A stretch of DNA of 64,000 bases from Eshraghiella sp964405265 (GTDB taxonomy: Bacteria; Bacillota; Clostridia; Lachnospirales; Lachnospiraceae): assembly GCA_964405265.1 (NCBI GenBank), contig CAYONC010000001.1, positions 1 to 64,000 of the forward strand. The letters are read 5' to 3'. How positions within the stretch are numbered: the first letter of the stretch is position 1; every line of letters starts with the position of its first letter. Positions 9,198 to 16,437 of the stretch are shown in pieces. The position numbers and the translations under genes were made by a program. The notes beneath the pieces were generated by a model. The model saw nothing but the letters and a program-made list of their open reading frames with translations. It was not told the DNA's origin and did no database searches.

Positions 9198-9671
9198 TCA
9201 TCCCTCTTTCAGGGAAATGTCAAATTCGATTACCTTATCTTTATCATAGGTAAGCGGAACACAGATATTCTGTGCAAACGAGCTTCCTATATAAAAATTA
9301 CCCTGAATTATTGAAGGCGGTGTTATGTCTATATAGATATTCCTGGTTGAAAGCAGGGTTGCCGCATTTCCAAGTATCATATTGCCAAGCTCGCTGAGGG
9401 CACTGAGTGATAAATCATCCATCTGTGTAATCGGCATCATGCACATTCTTGATGCAATATCACATGCCGCATCATTACGGAGTGCAATAAGTACCTGTCC
9501 TGATACCTGACCCGTTACTCCAAGACTTATTACGACACTTGATTCATCAAAAGATGTTGTCTTTACATATGGTTTTCCGGCCGAAAGCTTTACTCCGCAT
9601 ACATTGGAAAGCACGCTTGTTGCCGCCACAAGAAACGGATTAATGTATTCTATCTTCATTTCACTTGCCAT
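9198..9671 (-). CDS. CheX/CheC-like chemotaxis phosphatase-family protein
   Basis: The 157-residue protein fits the CheX fold: it starts with EYINPFLVAATSVLSNVCG and contains LSELGNMILGNA, the E-x-x-N signature of CheC/CheX/FliY phosphatases that dephosphorylate CheY-P. The active-site Glu and Asn are present. Family members regulate flagellar rotation or other receiver-domain pathways. No chemotaxis or flagellar gene lies nearby, so an orphan role with another receiver protein is possible. The ribosome binding site AGGAGAAA is 6 nt from the ATG. Gene order: aminotransferase, this gene, trmL. Confidence 0.85.
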   Translation of the reverse strand: MASEMKIEYINPFLVAATSVLSNVCGVKLSAGKPYVKTTSFDESSVVISLGVTGQVSGQVLIALRNDAACDIASRMCMMPITQMDDLSLSALSELGNMILGNAATLLSTRNIYIDITPPSIIQGNFYIGSSFAQNICVPLTYDKDKVIEFDISLKEG

Positions 9672-9681
9672 TCTGTTTCTC

Positions 9682-10854
9682 CTATCTGTTTTCTCTCAAT
9701 CTGTTAATAAAATGCTCAAGTCTGTCCATTGCCGTCTTCAGATTATCCATTGAACTTGCATATGACATTCTTAAAAAGCCCTCTCCGCAGTCACCAAACG
9801 CCGTTCCCGGTACGGCTGCAACCTTCTCTTCATTGAGAAAAAGAGTTGCGAATTCATCTGATGTCATACCAAATTCCGATATGTTCGGGAAAATATAAAA
9901 TGCTCCATACGGTTCAAAGCATTTAAGTCCCATCCCTCTCAGCCTGCTTAGCATAAAACGTCTGCGCCTGTCATATTCCTCCGTCATTCCGGCAACCTCT
10001 TCATCACAGTTTTTCAGTGCCTCTATCGCCGCATACTGGCTGTTGGTAGGTGCACACATAATGGCATACTGGTGAATTTTAAGCATCTGGCTGAGTATCA
10101 GCTCCGGTCCGCACGCATATCCGAGTCTCCAGCCTGTCATGGAAAAAGCCTTTGAAAATCCATTGATTACTATTGTCCTGTCCTTCATGCCGTCTATTGA
10201 TGCTATTGAGCAGTGCTTCTCCTTACCATATGTCAGCTCCGCATAGATTTCGTCAGAAACGACATACAGATCCTTCTCAATGACTATATCAGCTATATTC
10301 TCAAGCTCACTCCTTGTCATGACCGCTCCCGTAGGATTATTCGGAAATGCAAGCACAAGAATTTTTGTCCTCGGTGTAATTGCTCCGAGAAGCAGTTCAG
10401 GTGTAAGTTTAAATTCATCCTCTTCCCTGAGCTCCACCGTAACCGGAACACCGTCTGCAAGAACCACGCACGGGTCATACGAAACATAGCACGGCTCAGG
10501 AATTATTACCTCGTCTCCCGGATTAAGCATTGCCCTGAAAGCAAGGTCAATGGCTTCGCTTCCTCCTACGGTAACCATTATTTCCTTCGCAGGATTGTAA
10601 TGCAGTGAATACTTTCTGTTAAGATATGATGAAATCTCCTTGCGCAGGTCCATAAGACCTGAATTGCTTGTGTAATATGTCCTTCCCTTTTCAAGGGAAT
10701 AAATTCCTTCTTCCCTTATCGGCCACGGTGTATCAAAATCAGGCTCTCCCACGCCGAGTGATATGGCATCCTTCATCTCGCTTACAATGTCAAAAAATTT
10801 ACGGATACCCGATGGCTTAATCCCTGTTATTTTATCTGATAACGGATTTCTCAT
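9682..10854 (-). CDS. Pyridoxal-phosphate aminotransferase, class I/II (PatA/aspartate aminotransferase type)
   Basis: The 390-residue fold-type I enzyme carries the PLP lysine in INGFSKAFSMTGWRLGY, the substrate-binding FPNNPTG, and the carboxylate-binding Arg near RMSYASS. It transfers an amino group between an amino acid and a 2-oxoacid; class, length and motifs point to an aspartate/aromatic or PatA-type N-acetyl-diaminopimelate-related enzyme, but the substrate is not certain. Its ATG overlaps the TGA of the upstream Lrp-type regulator (ATGA), which implies translational coupling and suggests that the regulator controls or senses the substrate amino acid. Confidence 0.9.
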   Translation of the reverse strand: MRNPLSDKITGIKPSGIRKFFDIVSEMKDAISLGVGEPDFDTPWPIREEGIYSLEKGRTYYTSNSGLMDLRKEISSYLNRKYSLHYNPAKEIMVTVGGSEAIDLAFRAMLNPGDEVIIPEPCYVSYDPCVVLADGVPVTVELREEDEFKLTPELLLGAITPRTKILVLAFPNNPTGAVMTRSELENIADIVIEKDLYVVSDEIYAELTYGKEKHCSIASIDGMKDRTIVINGFSKAFSMTGWRLGYACGPELILSQMLKIHQYAIMCAPTNSQYAAIEALKNCDEEVAGMTEEYDRRRRFMLSRLRGMGLKCFEPYGAFYIFPNISEFGMTSDEFATLFLNEEKVAAVPGTAFGDCGEGFLRMSYASSMDNLKTAMDRLEHFINRLRENR

Positions 10855-11333
10855 GGTGTAATCATCATCCTTTCTTCCTGCTGGGATGCTTCAAGAACTG
10901 TTCCGTGATCCTTATATTTTTTAAGGACAAAATGTGTTGACGTACTGAGCACCGCTTCCAGAGGTGCAAGCTTATCTGATACGAACAGTGCTACCTGTTT
11001 CATGGATTTGCCTTCAATTATAACGGTAAAATCAAATCCTCCCGACATAAGATATAACGCATGGACTTCATTGTAATTATATATTCTCTCTGCTATGGAA
11101 TCGAAGCCTATGCCTCTCTGAGGAGTTACCTTGACCTCTATAAGTGCCGTAACCTTCTCGTCATCCGTCTTATCCCAGTTAATAAGCGTATGATAACCGC
11201 AGATTACCCTTTCCTTCTCCATATCTGCTATCTCATTGGCGACTTCTGCTTCCGTTACGCCAAACATCGCCGCAAGGTCTCCGATATCTATTTTACTGTT
11301 TTTTTCAAGAACACTTAAAATTGCTTCACGCAT
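10851..11333 (-). CDS. Lrp/AsnC-family transcriptional regulator
   Basis: The 160-residue protein has an N-terminal winged helix (about 5-55) with DLAAMFGVTEAEVANEI and a C-terminal RAM ligand-binding domain (about 65-140) containing GFDFTVIIEGKSMKQVALF. Lrp proteins bind amino acids and form octamers that wrap DNA. It lies between a PurM-like gene (13-nt gap) and the aminotransferase (4-nt overlap); the pairing with an aminotransferase is common in Clostridia and supports an amino-acid-responsive role. The start has an AAGGAGAT site 7 nt upstream. Confidence 0.92.
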   Translation of the reverse strand: MREAILSVLEKNSKIDIGDLAAMFGVTEAEVANEIADMEKERVICGYHTLINWDKTDDEKVTALIEVKVTPQRGIGFDSIAERIYNYNEVHALYLMSGGFDFTVIIEGKSMKQVALFVSDKLAPLEAVLSTSTHFVLKKYKDHGTVLEASQQEERMMITP

Positions 11334-11346
11334 GCCGTTATCTCCT

Positions 11347-12282
11347 TTACATTTTATCTAAATATCTTATTTCATCTTCATTGCGAATGATTTTTGCGTT
11401 ATTACCGGTAAATTTCCCGATTACACAGGCAGGTATTCCCTCATTCTCCAGAATGTCTGCCAGTCCTGCACCGTCTTCGCATACCATTATTATGCTTCCT
11501 GACGATTTCGCGGTATACGGATTGATACGGAAAAATTCCATTATCTCGATAATGTCCTGTCTTACGGGAACAGACTTCAGATTAATGTCAAAACCCCTTC
11601 CCGACCCGTCTGCAAGCTCCCACAATGCCCTGAATATTCCTCCGTCGGATATGTCATGCATTGCGGCAACGCCGTATTTCAATGCAATTTCCGCCTCGCC
11701 ACGTACGGTAAGCCACTCATGAAAATGTCCGGCGTCCTTAAGATATTCACCCGTAAAACGCTTCCTGAGTCCTTCTGACATTCCGGTGTCATGCATTATG
11801 ATTGCTGCTTCTTCAAGCCCTATCCACTTGCTTACGACAATATCCATGCCTTCACGGATATTCTTAACGGACGGCAGTGTTCCGTCTGCAGTTCCTATCG
11901 CCGTTGCACTTATACAAAAACGCTTAACTGCATCCGTTACCTCCGTATGTCCTCCGGCAGGAAAGGTTCCGCACATTTCACATGCTGCCTTAACCCGGCC
12001 GGTATATGATTTAAGCTGATATTCATTATAATTCTTAGGAAGAATGAAAGAAGTCTCCATCATCAGAAGGCTTCCTCCCGAAACCCATATATTGTTGGAA
12101 GCCTTAATTATGGCAAGATCCGGTGCCAGCACGGAATCAATTAGCCCGACAGCCGTCGCAGACATGATTCCCATGTCACCACTATATTCCAATGCTGCAT
12201 CAACAGCCGTTCTGGGCGGACATCTTAACAGATTAACGACGCTTCTTTTTAAAATTGTTCCGGATACTTTTCCAACTGCCAT
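11347..12282 (-). CDS. AIR synthase-related (PurM/HypE-superfamily) protein
   Basis: The ATG at 12282 (MAVGKVSGTILKR) is chosen because GGAGACG lies 6-8 nt upstream; an earlier ATG at 12339 has no such site. The 311-residue product has the two-domain fold of PurM/HypE/ThiL/SelD proteins: an N-terminal ATP-binding domain with SGDMGIMSATAVG and HTEVTDAV, and a C-terminal domain with AAMHDISDGGIFRALWELADGSG. Superfamily members use ATP to activate a substrate oxygen or thiocarbamate. It is not the purine PurM because canonical AIR-synthetase motifs are lacking, and no hydrogenase genes are nearby. The real substrate is unknown. Confidence 0.78.
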   Translation of the reverse strand: MAVGKVSGTILKRSVVNLLRCPPRTAVDAALEYSGDMGIMSATAVGLIDSVLAPDLAIIKASNNIWVSGGSLLMMETSFILPKNYNEYQLKSYTGRVKAACEMCGTFPAGGHTEVTDAVKRFCISATAIGTADGTLPSVKNIREGMDIVVSKWIGLEEAAIIMHDTGMSEGLRKRFTGEYLKDAGHFHEWLTVRGEAEIALKYGVAAMHDISDGGIFRALWELADGSGRGFDINLKSVPVRQDIIEIMEFFRINPYTAKSSGSIIMVCEDGAGLADILENEGIPACVIGKFTGNNAKIIRNEDEIRYLDKM

Positions 12283-12345
12283 ATTACACGTCTCCAATAT
12301 ATTGTATTCAATAATACCATAAAAAAGAAAACATTCCAATACTTA

Positions 12346-12374
12346 TTGCCATAAATCCTTATATTTCGTATAAT
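12346..12374 (+). promoter_or_regulatory. Sigma-A type promoter for the 12513 gene
   Basis: TTGCCA (12346-12351), a 17-nt spacer and TATAAT (12369-12374) form a near-consensus promoter. Transcription would begin near 12381 and give a leader of about 130 nt that runs antisense through the whole 12384-12485 small ORF before reaching the GAGGTGAT ribosome binding site at 12502. Confidence 0.65.
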
Positions 12375-12383
12375 ATACGGTAG

Positions 12384-12485
12384 TTACACAATAGCGGATA
12401 TGACTATCGGAAGTACCATTGCAAGAACAAGAATTATTGCTATTACCATTGTTGCTATTCTTCTGCTTTTCTTACCGTTAAACAT
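12384..12485 (-). CDS. 33-residue single-pass membrane peptide (hypothetical)
   Basis: The minus strand has an ATG at 12485 after AAAGGAA and an open frame of 33 codons ending in TAA. The peptide starts MFNGKKSRRIATM, positively charged, and continues as one hydrophobic helix (about 10-33). This is the layout of small anchored peptides such as Prli42 or toxin-like membrane peptides, but I recognise no family. It is divergent from the 12513 gene with only 27 nt between the start codons, so each promoter must lie in the other gene. The promoter at 12346 crosses it in antisense. No clear promoter of its own is visible, so expression is uncertain. Confidence 0.5.
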   Translation of the reverse strand: MFNGKKSRRIATMVIAIILVLAMVLPIVISAIV

Positions 12486-12512
12486 ATTATTATTTCCTTT
12501 CTGAGGTGATTT

Positions 12513-13142
12513 ATGTCAGGTTATTTAGGTCCCGTTCTTTTTTTCGGAACGGCATTTGCAGGTCTTTTTATAATATATGAGAGTAAAAAATCGTCACGCA
12601 CGCAGAAACGCAATAAAGAGAACTTCTGGGAGCGTGAACGCCGTGCCAACCACACAAGGAAGAAGGATATTTCACTTCTTGACTATATTGTCATTCCGTT
12701 GGACAGGCTGCCTCTTAACAACACGTCGGACCCGGAGCTCATTGAAATCCAGAACTCCGTAAAACATCTTGCGACACTGAGCATACTTAACCTCTCGGGA
12801 ATATCCAATACGGAACTTAAGGAAAGATACGGAGTTGCCAACCTTCCTGAGCTTTCGGATTATGACAATAATTATAACACACTTGTCAATACCATAGCCA
12901 CATGGGGTTCCAGATTATACGAGCTCGGATTCACGGATGATGCCGCCGCCGTACTTGAATACGGTCTCAGTATAAAAAGCGACGTAAGCAGGAATTATAC
13001 CCTTTTAGCAGAAATATACAGAGGCAGGGGCGAAGGCGGGCGCATTGACGCACTTATAACCCGTGCGGAAAATCTTAATACCCTTCTTAGGGATTCTTTA
13101 ATAAAAAAGCTTACCGCCATCCGCGACTCCGCTGACGCATGA
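12513..13142 (+). CDS. Membrane-anchored protein with a TPR-like C-terminal part (hypothetical)
   Basis: The 209-residue protein has one N-terminal transmembrane helix (about 4-23), a basic stretch (about 25-50) that should lie in the cytosol, and a helical C-terminal part (about 75-205). In the latter, LGFTDDAAAVLEYGL and NYTLLAEIYRGRGEGG look like tetratricopeptide helices, which usually mediate protein contacts. No catalytic motif is visible. The ribosome binding site GAGGTGAT is ideal. Its 3' end overlaps the convergent exonuclease gene by 32 nt. The function is unknown. Confidence 0.75.
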   Translation: MSGYLGPVLFFGTAFAGLFIIYESKKSSRTQKRNKENFWERERRANHTRKKDISLLDYIVIPLDRLPLNNTSDPELIEIQNSVKHLATLSILNLSGISNTELKERYGVANLPELSDYDNNYNTLVNTIATWGSRLYELGFTDDAAAVLEYGLSIKSDVSRNYTLLAEIYRGRGEGGRIDALITRAENLNTLLRDSLIKKLTAIRDSADA

Positions 13143-13827
13143 TTCCGTATTCCGACAGTATTCTGTCAATTTCTGCGGACGCTTCCCTCATTGTAAGCTT
13201 TTCCGGTTCAGTTTCAAAATCAACATTATACCGCATTATGAGATTTTTTAAATAATTTATCTGCTTCTGTGTTGCCGGCTTCCCGCCGGTATTGCTGAAA
13301 GACATTTCCTTTATTACGGGCCGGAAGCCTTCGGTCTGTTTAAGTCTTTTATATACTTCGATGGTTGATATAACATCCGCACCGGCTCTGTGATGAACAT
13401 TCTCTATTCCATAATATGCACACAGATTTTCAAGGCTTCTGCTTTTGATATCTTTAATATATTTTTTTGACAGCATATATGTATCAATTACCCGTGCCGA
13501 ATATTTAATTCCCGAATCCGCTGCCGCCTTTGCAAGAAAGCGGTAATCAAATCCCACGTTATGTCCGAGCACTGTTTCACTGCCTATAAAATTCATAATC
13601 TCTCCAATAATATCCCGTATTGCCGGAGCATTTTCCGTCATTTCATTGTTTATGCCGGTAATTGAATATATGGTACTGTTTATCCGTTTTCCGGGCTTTA
13701 CAAGTGTTTCATACATATCCGTAATTTCATCATTAACACATCTTGCCATGGCAATTTCAATTATTTCATCTTCATAAACACTCAGTCCCGTTGTTTCCAA
13801 ATCAAGACATATATATGTATCGTTCAT
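13111..13827 (-). CDS. DEDDh-family 3'-5' exonuclease (DnaQ/PolC epsilon-like)
   Basis: The start at 13827 (MNDTYICLDLETTG) is preferred because its ATG overlaps the TGA of nth (ATGA); the longer frame to 13863 would read inside nth. The 238-residue product carries exo I CLDLETTGL, exo II HNVGFDYRFL and exo III HRAGADVI, completing the D-E-D-D-h set of metal-binding residues. It resembles proofreading-type exonucleases with an extra C-terminal domain (about 170-238). Coupling to nth suggests a role in DNA repair. The 3' end overlaps the convergent 12513 gene by 32 nt. Confidence 0.88.
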   Translation of the reverse strand: MNDTYICLDLETTGLSVYEDEIIEIAMARCVNDEITDMYETLVKPGKRINSTIYSITGINNEMTENAPAIRDIIGEIMNFIGSETVLGHNVGFDYRFLAKAAADSGIKYSARVIDTYMLSKKYIKDIKSRSLENLCAYYGIENVHHRAGADVISTIEVYKRLKQTEGFRPVIKEMSFSNTGGKPATQKQINYLKNLIMRYNVDFETEPEKLTMREASAEIDRILSEYGIMRQRSRGWR

Positions 13828-14456
13828 GGATTTACCGTCCTGCACAGGTCTCTCATAAAACATTCTCCACAGCCCGGATTACGCGCCGTACAGACTGTTC
13901 TGCCGAGCCTTATAATATGTATGTTATATAAAATCCAGTATTCCTCAGGAATCACTTTCATAAGCTCGTGTTCAATTTTAACAGGATCAGTTTCTGCGGT
14001 AAGACCTAATTTTTTTGAAATTCTCTTCACATGGGTGTCAACGACAATGCTTGGAATATTATATATGTTCCCCCTGATTACATTGGCTGTCTTCCGTCCG
14101 ACTCCGCTAAGTGCCGTAAGACCGTCAATATCAGACGGTACTTCACCGCCATGTCTCTCAAGCAGCTCAGAAGCACATAACTTGATATTTTTTGCTTTAT
14201 TATGATAAAATCCCGTTGTTCTTATATCATTCTCAAGTTCACGGATGTCGGCTTTTGCAAGCTTTTCAAGGCTGTCATACTTCACAAAGAGCTTTTCCGT
14301 CACAATATTGACCCTTGCATCCGTACACTGTGCACTGAGTATTGTGGCAATCAGCAGCTGCCACGGCGTGTCATGATTAAGATAACATATTTTTTCTGAT
14401 GTATATTCTTCAATAAGCCTTTCTGAAATCAGCCGGCCGCGTTCTTCTAATGTCAT
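13824..14456 (-). CDS. nth: Endonuclease III (DNA glycosylase/AP lyase)
   Basis: The 210-residue enzyme removes oxidised pyrimidines from DNA and cleaves the abasic site. The helix-hairpin-helix LSGVGRKTANVI holds the catalytic Lys, VVDTHVKRISKKLGL holds the catalytic Asp, and the C-terminus carries the four Cys of the [4Fe-4S] cluster as C-x6-C-x2-C-x5-C in CTARNPGCGECFMRDLC. All key residues are present and length is standard. It is translationally coupled to the exonuclease gene downstream. The promoter at 14488-14516 serves it. Confidence 0.97.
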   Translation of the reverse strand: MTLEERGRLISERLIEEYTSEKICYLNHDTPWQLLIATILSAQCTDARVNIVTEKLFVKYDSLEKLAKADIRELENDIRTTGFYHNKAKNIKLCASELLERHGGEVPSDIDGLTALSGVGRKTANVIRGNIYNIPSIVVDTHVKRISKKLGLTAETDPVKIEHELMKVIPEEYWILYNIHIIRLGRTVCTARNPGCGECFMRDLCRTVNP

Positions 14457-14471
14457 GTATTTTCTCTTTTC

Positions 14472-14513
14472 TATATACTTTATCCTAATTGTATATATAC
14501 TTTATCCTTATTG
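14472..14513. repeat. Two 20-bp direct repeats in the nth/lipoprotein promoter region
   Basis: TATATACTTTATCCTAATTG (14472-14491) and TATATACTTTATCCTTATTG (14494-14513) differ at one base and start 22 bp apart, about two helical turns. They cover the -10 region and leader of the nth promoter. Head-to-tail sites at this spacing could bind a regulator on one face of the DNA, but a local duplication without function is also possible. Confidence 0.6.
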
Positions 14514-14539
14514 CAAGAATTTGTTTTTTATGTTACGAT
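14488..14539. promoter_or_regulatory. Divergent promoters for nth (-) and the lipoprotein gene (+) sharing one -35 hexamer
   Basis: The self-complementary hexamer TTGCAA (14511-14516) has a -10 box 17 nt away on both sides: TACAAT on the minus strand (14488-14493) for nth and TACGAT on the plus strand (14534-14539) for the 14774 gene. Both have ideal spacing. If both are real, RNA polymerase can occupy only one direction at a time. Confidence 0.55.
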
Positions 14540-14545
14540 TTTAGT

Positions 14546-14773
14546 AGCATATTTTAATCGGGGAGTACCGACATGAGAACGTGATTTTACATATTTCATT
14601 ATAACAGCTGCAGCTCACCCCCCATTCCGTATTCAGGCATTACTCTTAACGGGAATACAGCCTTCTGATTCAGAATTATTGAAGGCACTGCAATTTGTCA
14701 TTCCGTCGTTAATGCAGAGCAGTTTTTATTTTATGCAGCATACGGTAAACAATATAAGAACAGGAGGTTAATT
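14546..14773 (+). other. Long leader (about 228 nt) of the lipoprotein gene, possibly structured RNA
   Basis: No open frame with a start signal is visible between the predicted transcription start and the AGGAGG site at 14763. Two hairpins can be drawn: ATTCCGT with ACGGGAAT (14624-14656) and GCCTTC with GAAGGC (14660-14686). A T-rich stretch (14712-14724) follows but does not form a clean terminator. I do not recognise a riboswitch, 6S RNA or SRP RNA consensus here. Confidence 0.4.
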
Positions 14774-15643
14774 TTGAAATTTAAAATGAAAAAAATTCTC
14801 ATATTAAATCTGATAATGATTTTACTTATTGCCGCTGCCGTTCTGACGGCATGCACGTCCAATAAGCATGACTATGATGATATCAGATTAATTCTTGATA
14901 CAACACCATATACAGGCAAGACGAACACCGGCTTCCAGGAAGAAACCTCCACGGCTTCTGCAACGGATGTCACGGATAATGTATCGTCTTCCGCAGTGAA
15001 TACGAATCCTGCAACAACACCGGCTCCCACAGTGGCCAGGCCCACGGTACCTGCCACAGAAGCACCTACCACTCCCGTAATCATTGCACCTACTACTATA
15101 TATTACGAAATTCCGACGGTAAAACCGTCTGAAACAGAGACTACTACAGCGAAAGAGACCGAATCCTCAGGTGTTCCGTATAATCCGGAGGAGGCAAGCT
15201 TCCCTGCAGTTCCTGAAGCTCCTGCCCCGTCCACTGCAGGTGAGGCAAAGATTATAGGACAGCTCTGGGAGCTTACGTCCATTGGGTATAAGAATACCAT
15301 GAACAAAAGCTTTCAATGCAACAGAGTGGAAATCGGAATAAAAAATCAGGGAAGTTCTACAATCAGGATATTTCCTAATGCATCACTTACCGTTTCCAAT
15401 ATCACCGGATATGACAGGGAGCTTCTCCTCAATAATGAAAAAAATATGCCGATTGCATACGTTGACATTCCGTCAGGAGGTGAGGCAACCATACGTTTTA
15501 AGGTCCTTGGTCAGCAGACGCTCTTCAGCACACAGAAGGATACACAGATTACCAGTGTTCACTTTACATTTTATTACGGAAATACGATTTATGATGCCAC
15601 CGTCACGGCAGGCGTGGATCCGATAACCTTAACCAGGAGATAA
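14774..15643 (+). CDS. Lipoprotein with Thr/Pro-rich linker and C-terminal beta domain (hypothetical)
   Basis: The TTG start at 14774 is chosen because AGGAGG (14763-14768) sits 5 nt before it; the in-frame ATG at 14786 would be 17 nt away. The 289-residue product has a lipoprotein signal peptide with lipobox LTAC (Cys27), a low-complexity Thr/Pro/Ala/Glu-rich linker (about 50-160) typical of wall-spanning regions, and a C-terminal domain (about 165-285) resembling the DUF4352-type immunoglobulin-like fold often found in such lipoproteins. It should be anchored outside the membrane. It heads a three-gene group of surface and membrane proteins. The function is unknown. Confidence 0.8.
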   Translation: MKFKMKKILILNLIMILLIAAAVLTACTSNKHDYDDIRLILDTTPYTGKTNTGFQEETSTASATDVTDNVSSSAVNTNPATTPAPTVARPTVPATEAPTTPVIIAPTTIYYEIPTVKPSETETTTAKETESSGVPYNPEEASFPAVPEAPAPSTAGEAKIIGQLWELTSIGYKNTMNKSFQCNRVEIGIKNQGSSTIRIFPNASLTVSNITGYDRELLLNNEKNMPIAYVDIPSGGEATIRFKVLGQQTLFSTQKDTQITSVHFTFYYGNTIYDATVTAGVDPITLTRR

Positions 15644-15647
15644 AGAC

Positions 15648-15902
15648 ATGATTAATGTTCAGAATAATATTCCAAATCCCGATGATATTGCCGATTCGGC
15701 AAGAAGAGTCGGAATAATAAGTTTCTTTTTTGGTGTCATATTTTTATCAATTGTTGCCATAAGACTTGCCATTGTCTATAAAAAATACAACAACGGCAGG
15801 CACTGCGGCAGATCACTTGCCGGTCTCATCTGCGGTATAATTTCACTGATATTGTGGACAGCCGGCATAACCGCAATTATTCTGTGGTACTATCTGCATT
15901 AG
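15648..15902 (+). CDS. Small two-helix membrane protein (hypothetical)
   Basis: The 84-residue protein has two transmembrane helices (about 22-44 and 57-82) separated by a basic loop, KKYNNGRHCGRSLAG, that should be cytosolic. The pattern recalls DUF4190-like small membrane proteins, but the match is not firm. It begins 5 nt after the lipoprotein stop and ends 12 nt before the next membrane protein, which suggests co-translation and possibly a shared complex. No catalytic residues are visible. Confidence 0.65.
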   Translation: MINVQNNIPNPDDIADSARRVGIISFFFGVIFLSIVAIRLAIVYKKYNNGRHCGRSLAGLICGIISLILWTAGITAIILWYYLH

Positions 15903-15913
15903 GAGAGCTGACA

Positions 15914-16222
15914 ATGGAAATATTTTTATTTTTTGCATATTTACTTATGCTTATGCTTCACATTGCCAATCTTATATTCAGAATCAGACATAACAACGGC
16001 TGGTGTCTGACTTTTGCCTCCCAGATTATATGCATGTTCATTGCTCTTATTGTAGCAGCTTACTTCGACAGAAAACCGGGATACGGTTACATGCCCGGTC
16101 TTACATATATGGGAGGAGTCCTCTTTTCTTATGCAGCTCTGATTGCCTTTTTCACAATCTTTTTAATAGGTATTACTGCTTTCATATTAATACGCAGAAA
16201 AAATTTTTCCAAAAAAAGTTAA
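15914..16222 (+). CDS. Small three-helix membrane protein (hypothetical)
   Basis: The start at 15914 (MEIFLFFAYLLML) is used because AGGAGAG lies 7 nt upstream, just after the preceding stop; a longer frame from 15854 would overlap the upstream gene. The 102-residue protein has three hydrophobic segments (about 2-20, 27-46 and 66-93) and a basic C-terminal tail, RRKNFSKKS. I recognise no family. The gene ends at the A-tract that forms part of the tRNA terminator on the other strand. Confidence 0.62.
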   Translation: MEIFLFFAYLLMLMLHIANLIFRIRHNNGWCLTFASQIICMFIALIVAAYFDRKPGYGYMPGLTYMGGVLFSYAALIAFFTIFLIGITAFILIRRKNFSKKS

Positions 16223-16253
16223 AAAAAGAGGAATGTGCATACACACATTCCTC
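16221..16253 (-). terminator. Rho-independent terminator of the tRNA-Gly transcript
   Basis: On the minus strand a 10-bp stem GAGGAATGTG/CACATTCCTC (16228-16253, 6-nt loop) is followed by seven U residues. It ends the tRNA transcript coming from the right. The same hairpin faces the plus-strand membrane-protein gene, but without a U-tract in that direction. Confidence 0.85.
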
Positions 16254-16281
16254 TCAGAAAGGGATTAAAAAATGAAATAAA

Positions 16282-16352
16282 AGCGGGTGATGGGAATCGA
16301 ACCCACGTATCTAGCTTGGAAGGCTAGTGTTCTACCATTGAACTACACCCGC
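16282..16352 (-). tRNA. tRNA-Gly, anticodon TCC
   Basis: The minus strand folds into a standard cloverleaf: acceptor GCGGGTG paired with CACCCGC, D-arm with AGTTCAATGGTAGAAC, anticodon stem CTAGC/GCTAG around loop CTTCCAA (anticodon TCC), and T-arm GTGGGTTCGATTCCCAT. The discriminator is U, as in bacterial tRNA-Gly. CCA is not encoded, so it must be added by a nucleotidyltransferase. It has its own promoter and terminator, separate from the acyl-chain operon. Confidence 0.97.
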
Positions 16353-16394
16353 AAAATCAATATAACACGAGTTTTTTGCAACTCACTGAAATGT

Positions 16395-16423
16395 ATGATA
16401 TCACAGTGAGCCGCAAATTGCAA
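16395..16423 (-). promoter_or_regulatory. Promoter of tRNA-Gly
   Basis: On the minus strand TTGCAA (16418-16423), 17 nt and TATCAT (16395-16400) lie about 43 nt before the tRNA. The region also forms an inverted repeat, CTCACTG (16404-16410) with CAGTGAG (16382-16388), flanked by copies of TTGCAA. On the plus strand the same fold is followed by a U-rich run, so it could also stop antisense transcription. Confidence 0.55.
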
Positions 16424-16437
16424 GTGTTTTTTTATTT

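Noticed and set aside
14546..14773. 6S RNA, SRP RNA or known riboswitch in the lipoprotein leader
   Set aside because: No match by eye to the consensus elements of these RNAs; left as unassigned leader.
16221..16437. Attachment site or integrated element at tRNA-Gly
   Set aside because: No integrase, no repeat of the tRNA 3' end and no change of gene style on either side was seen.
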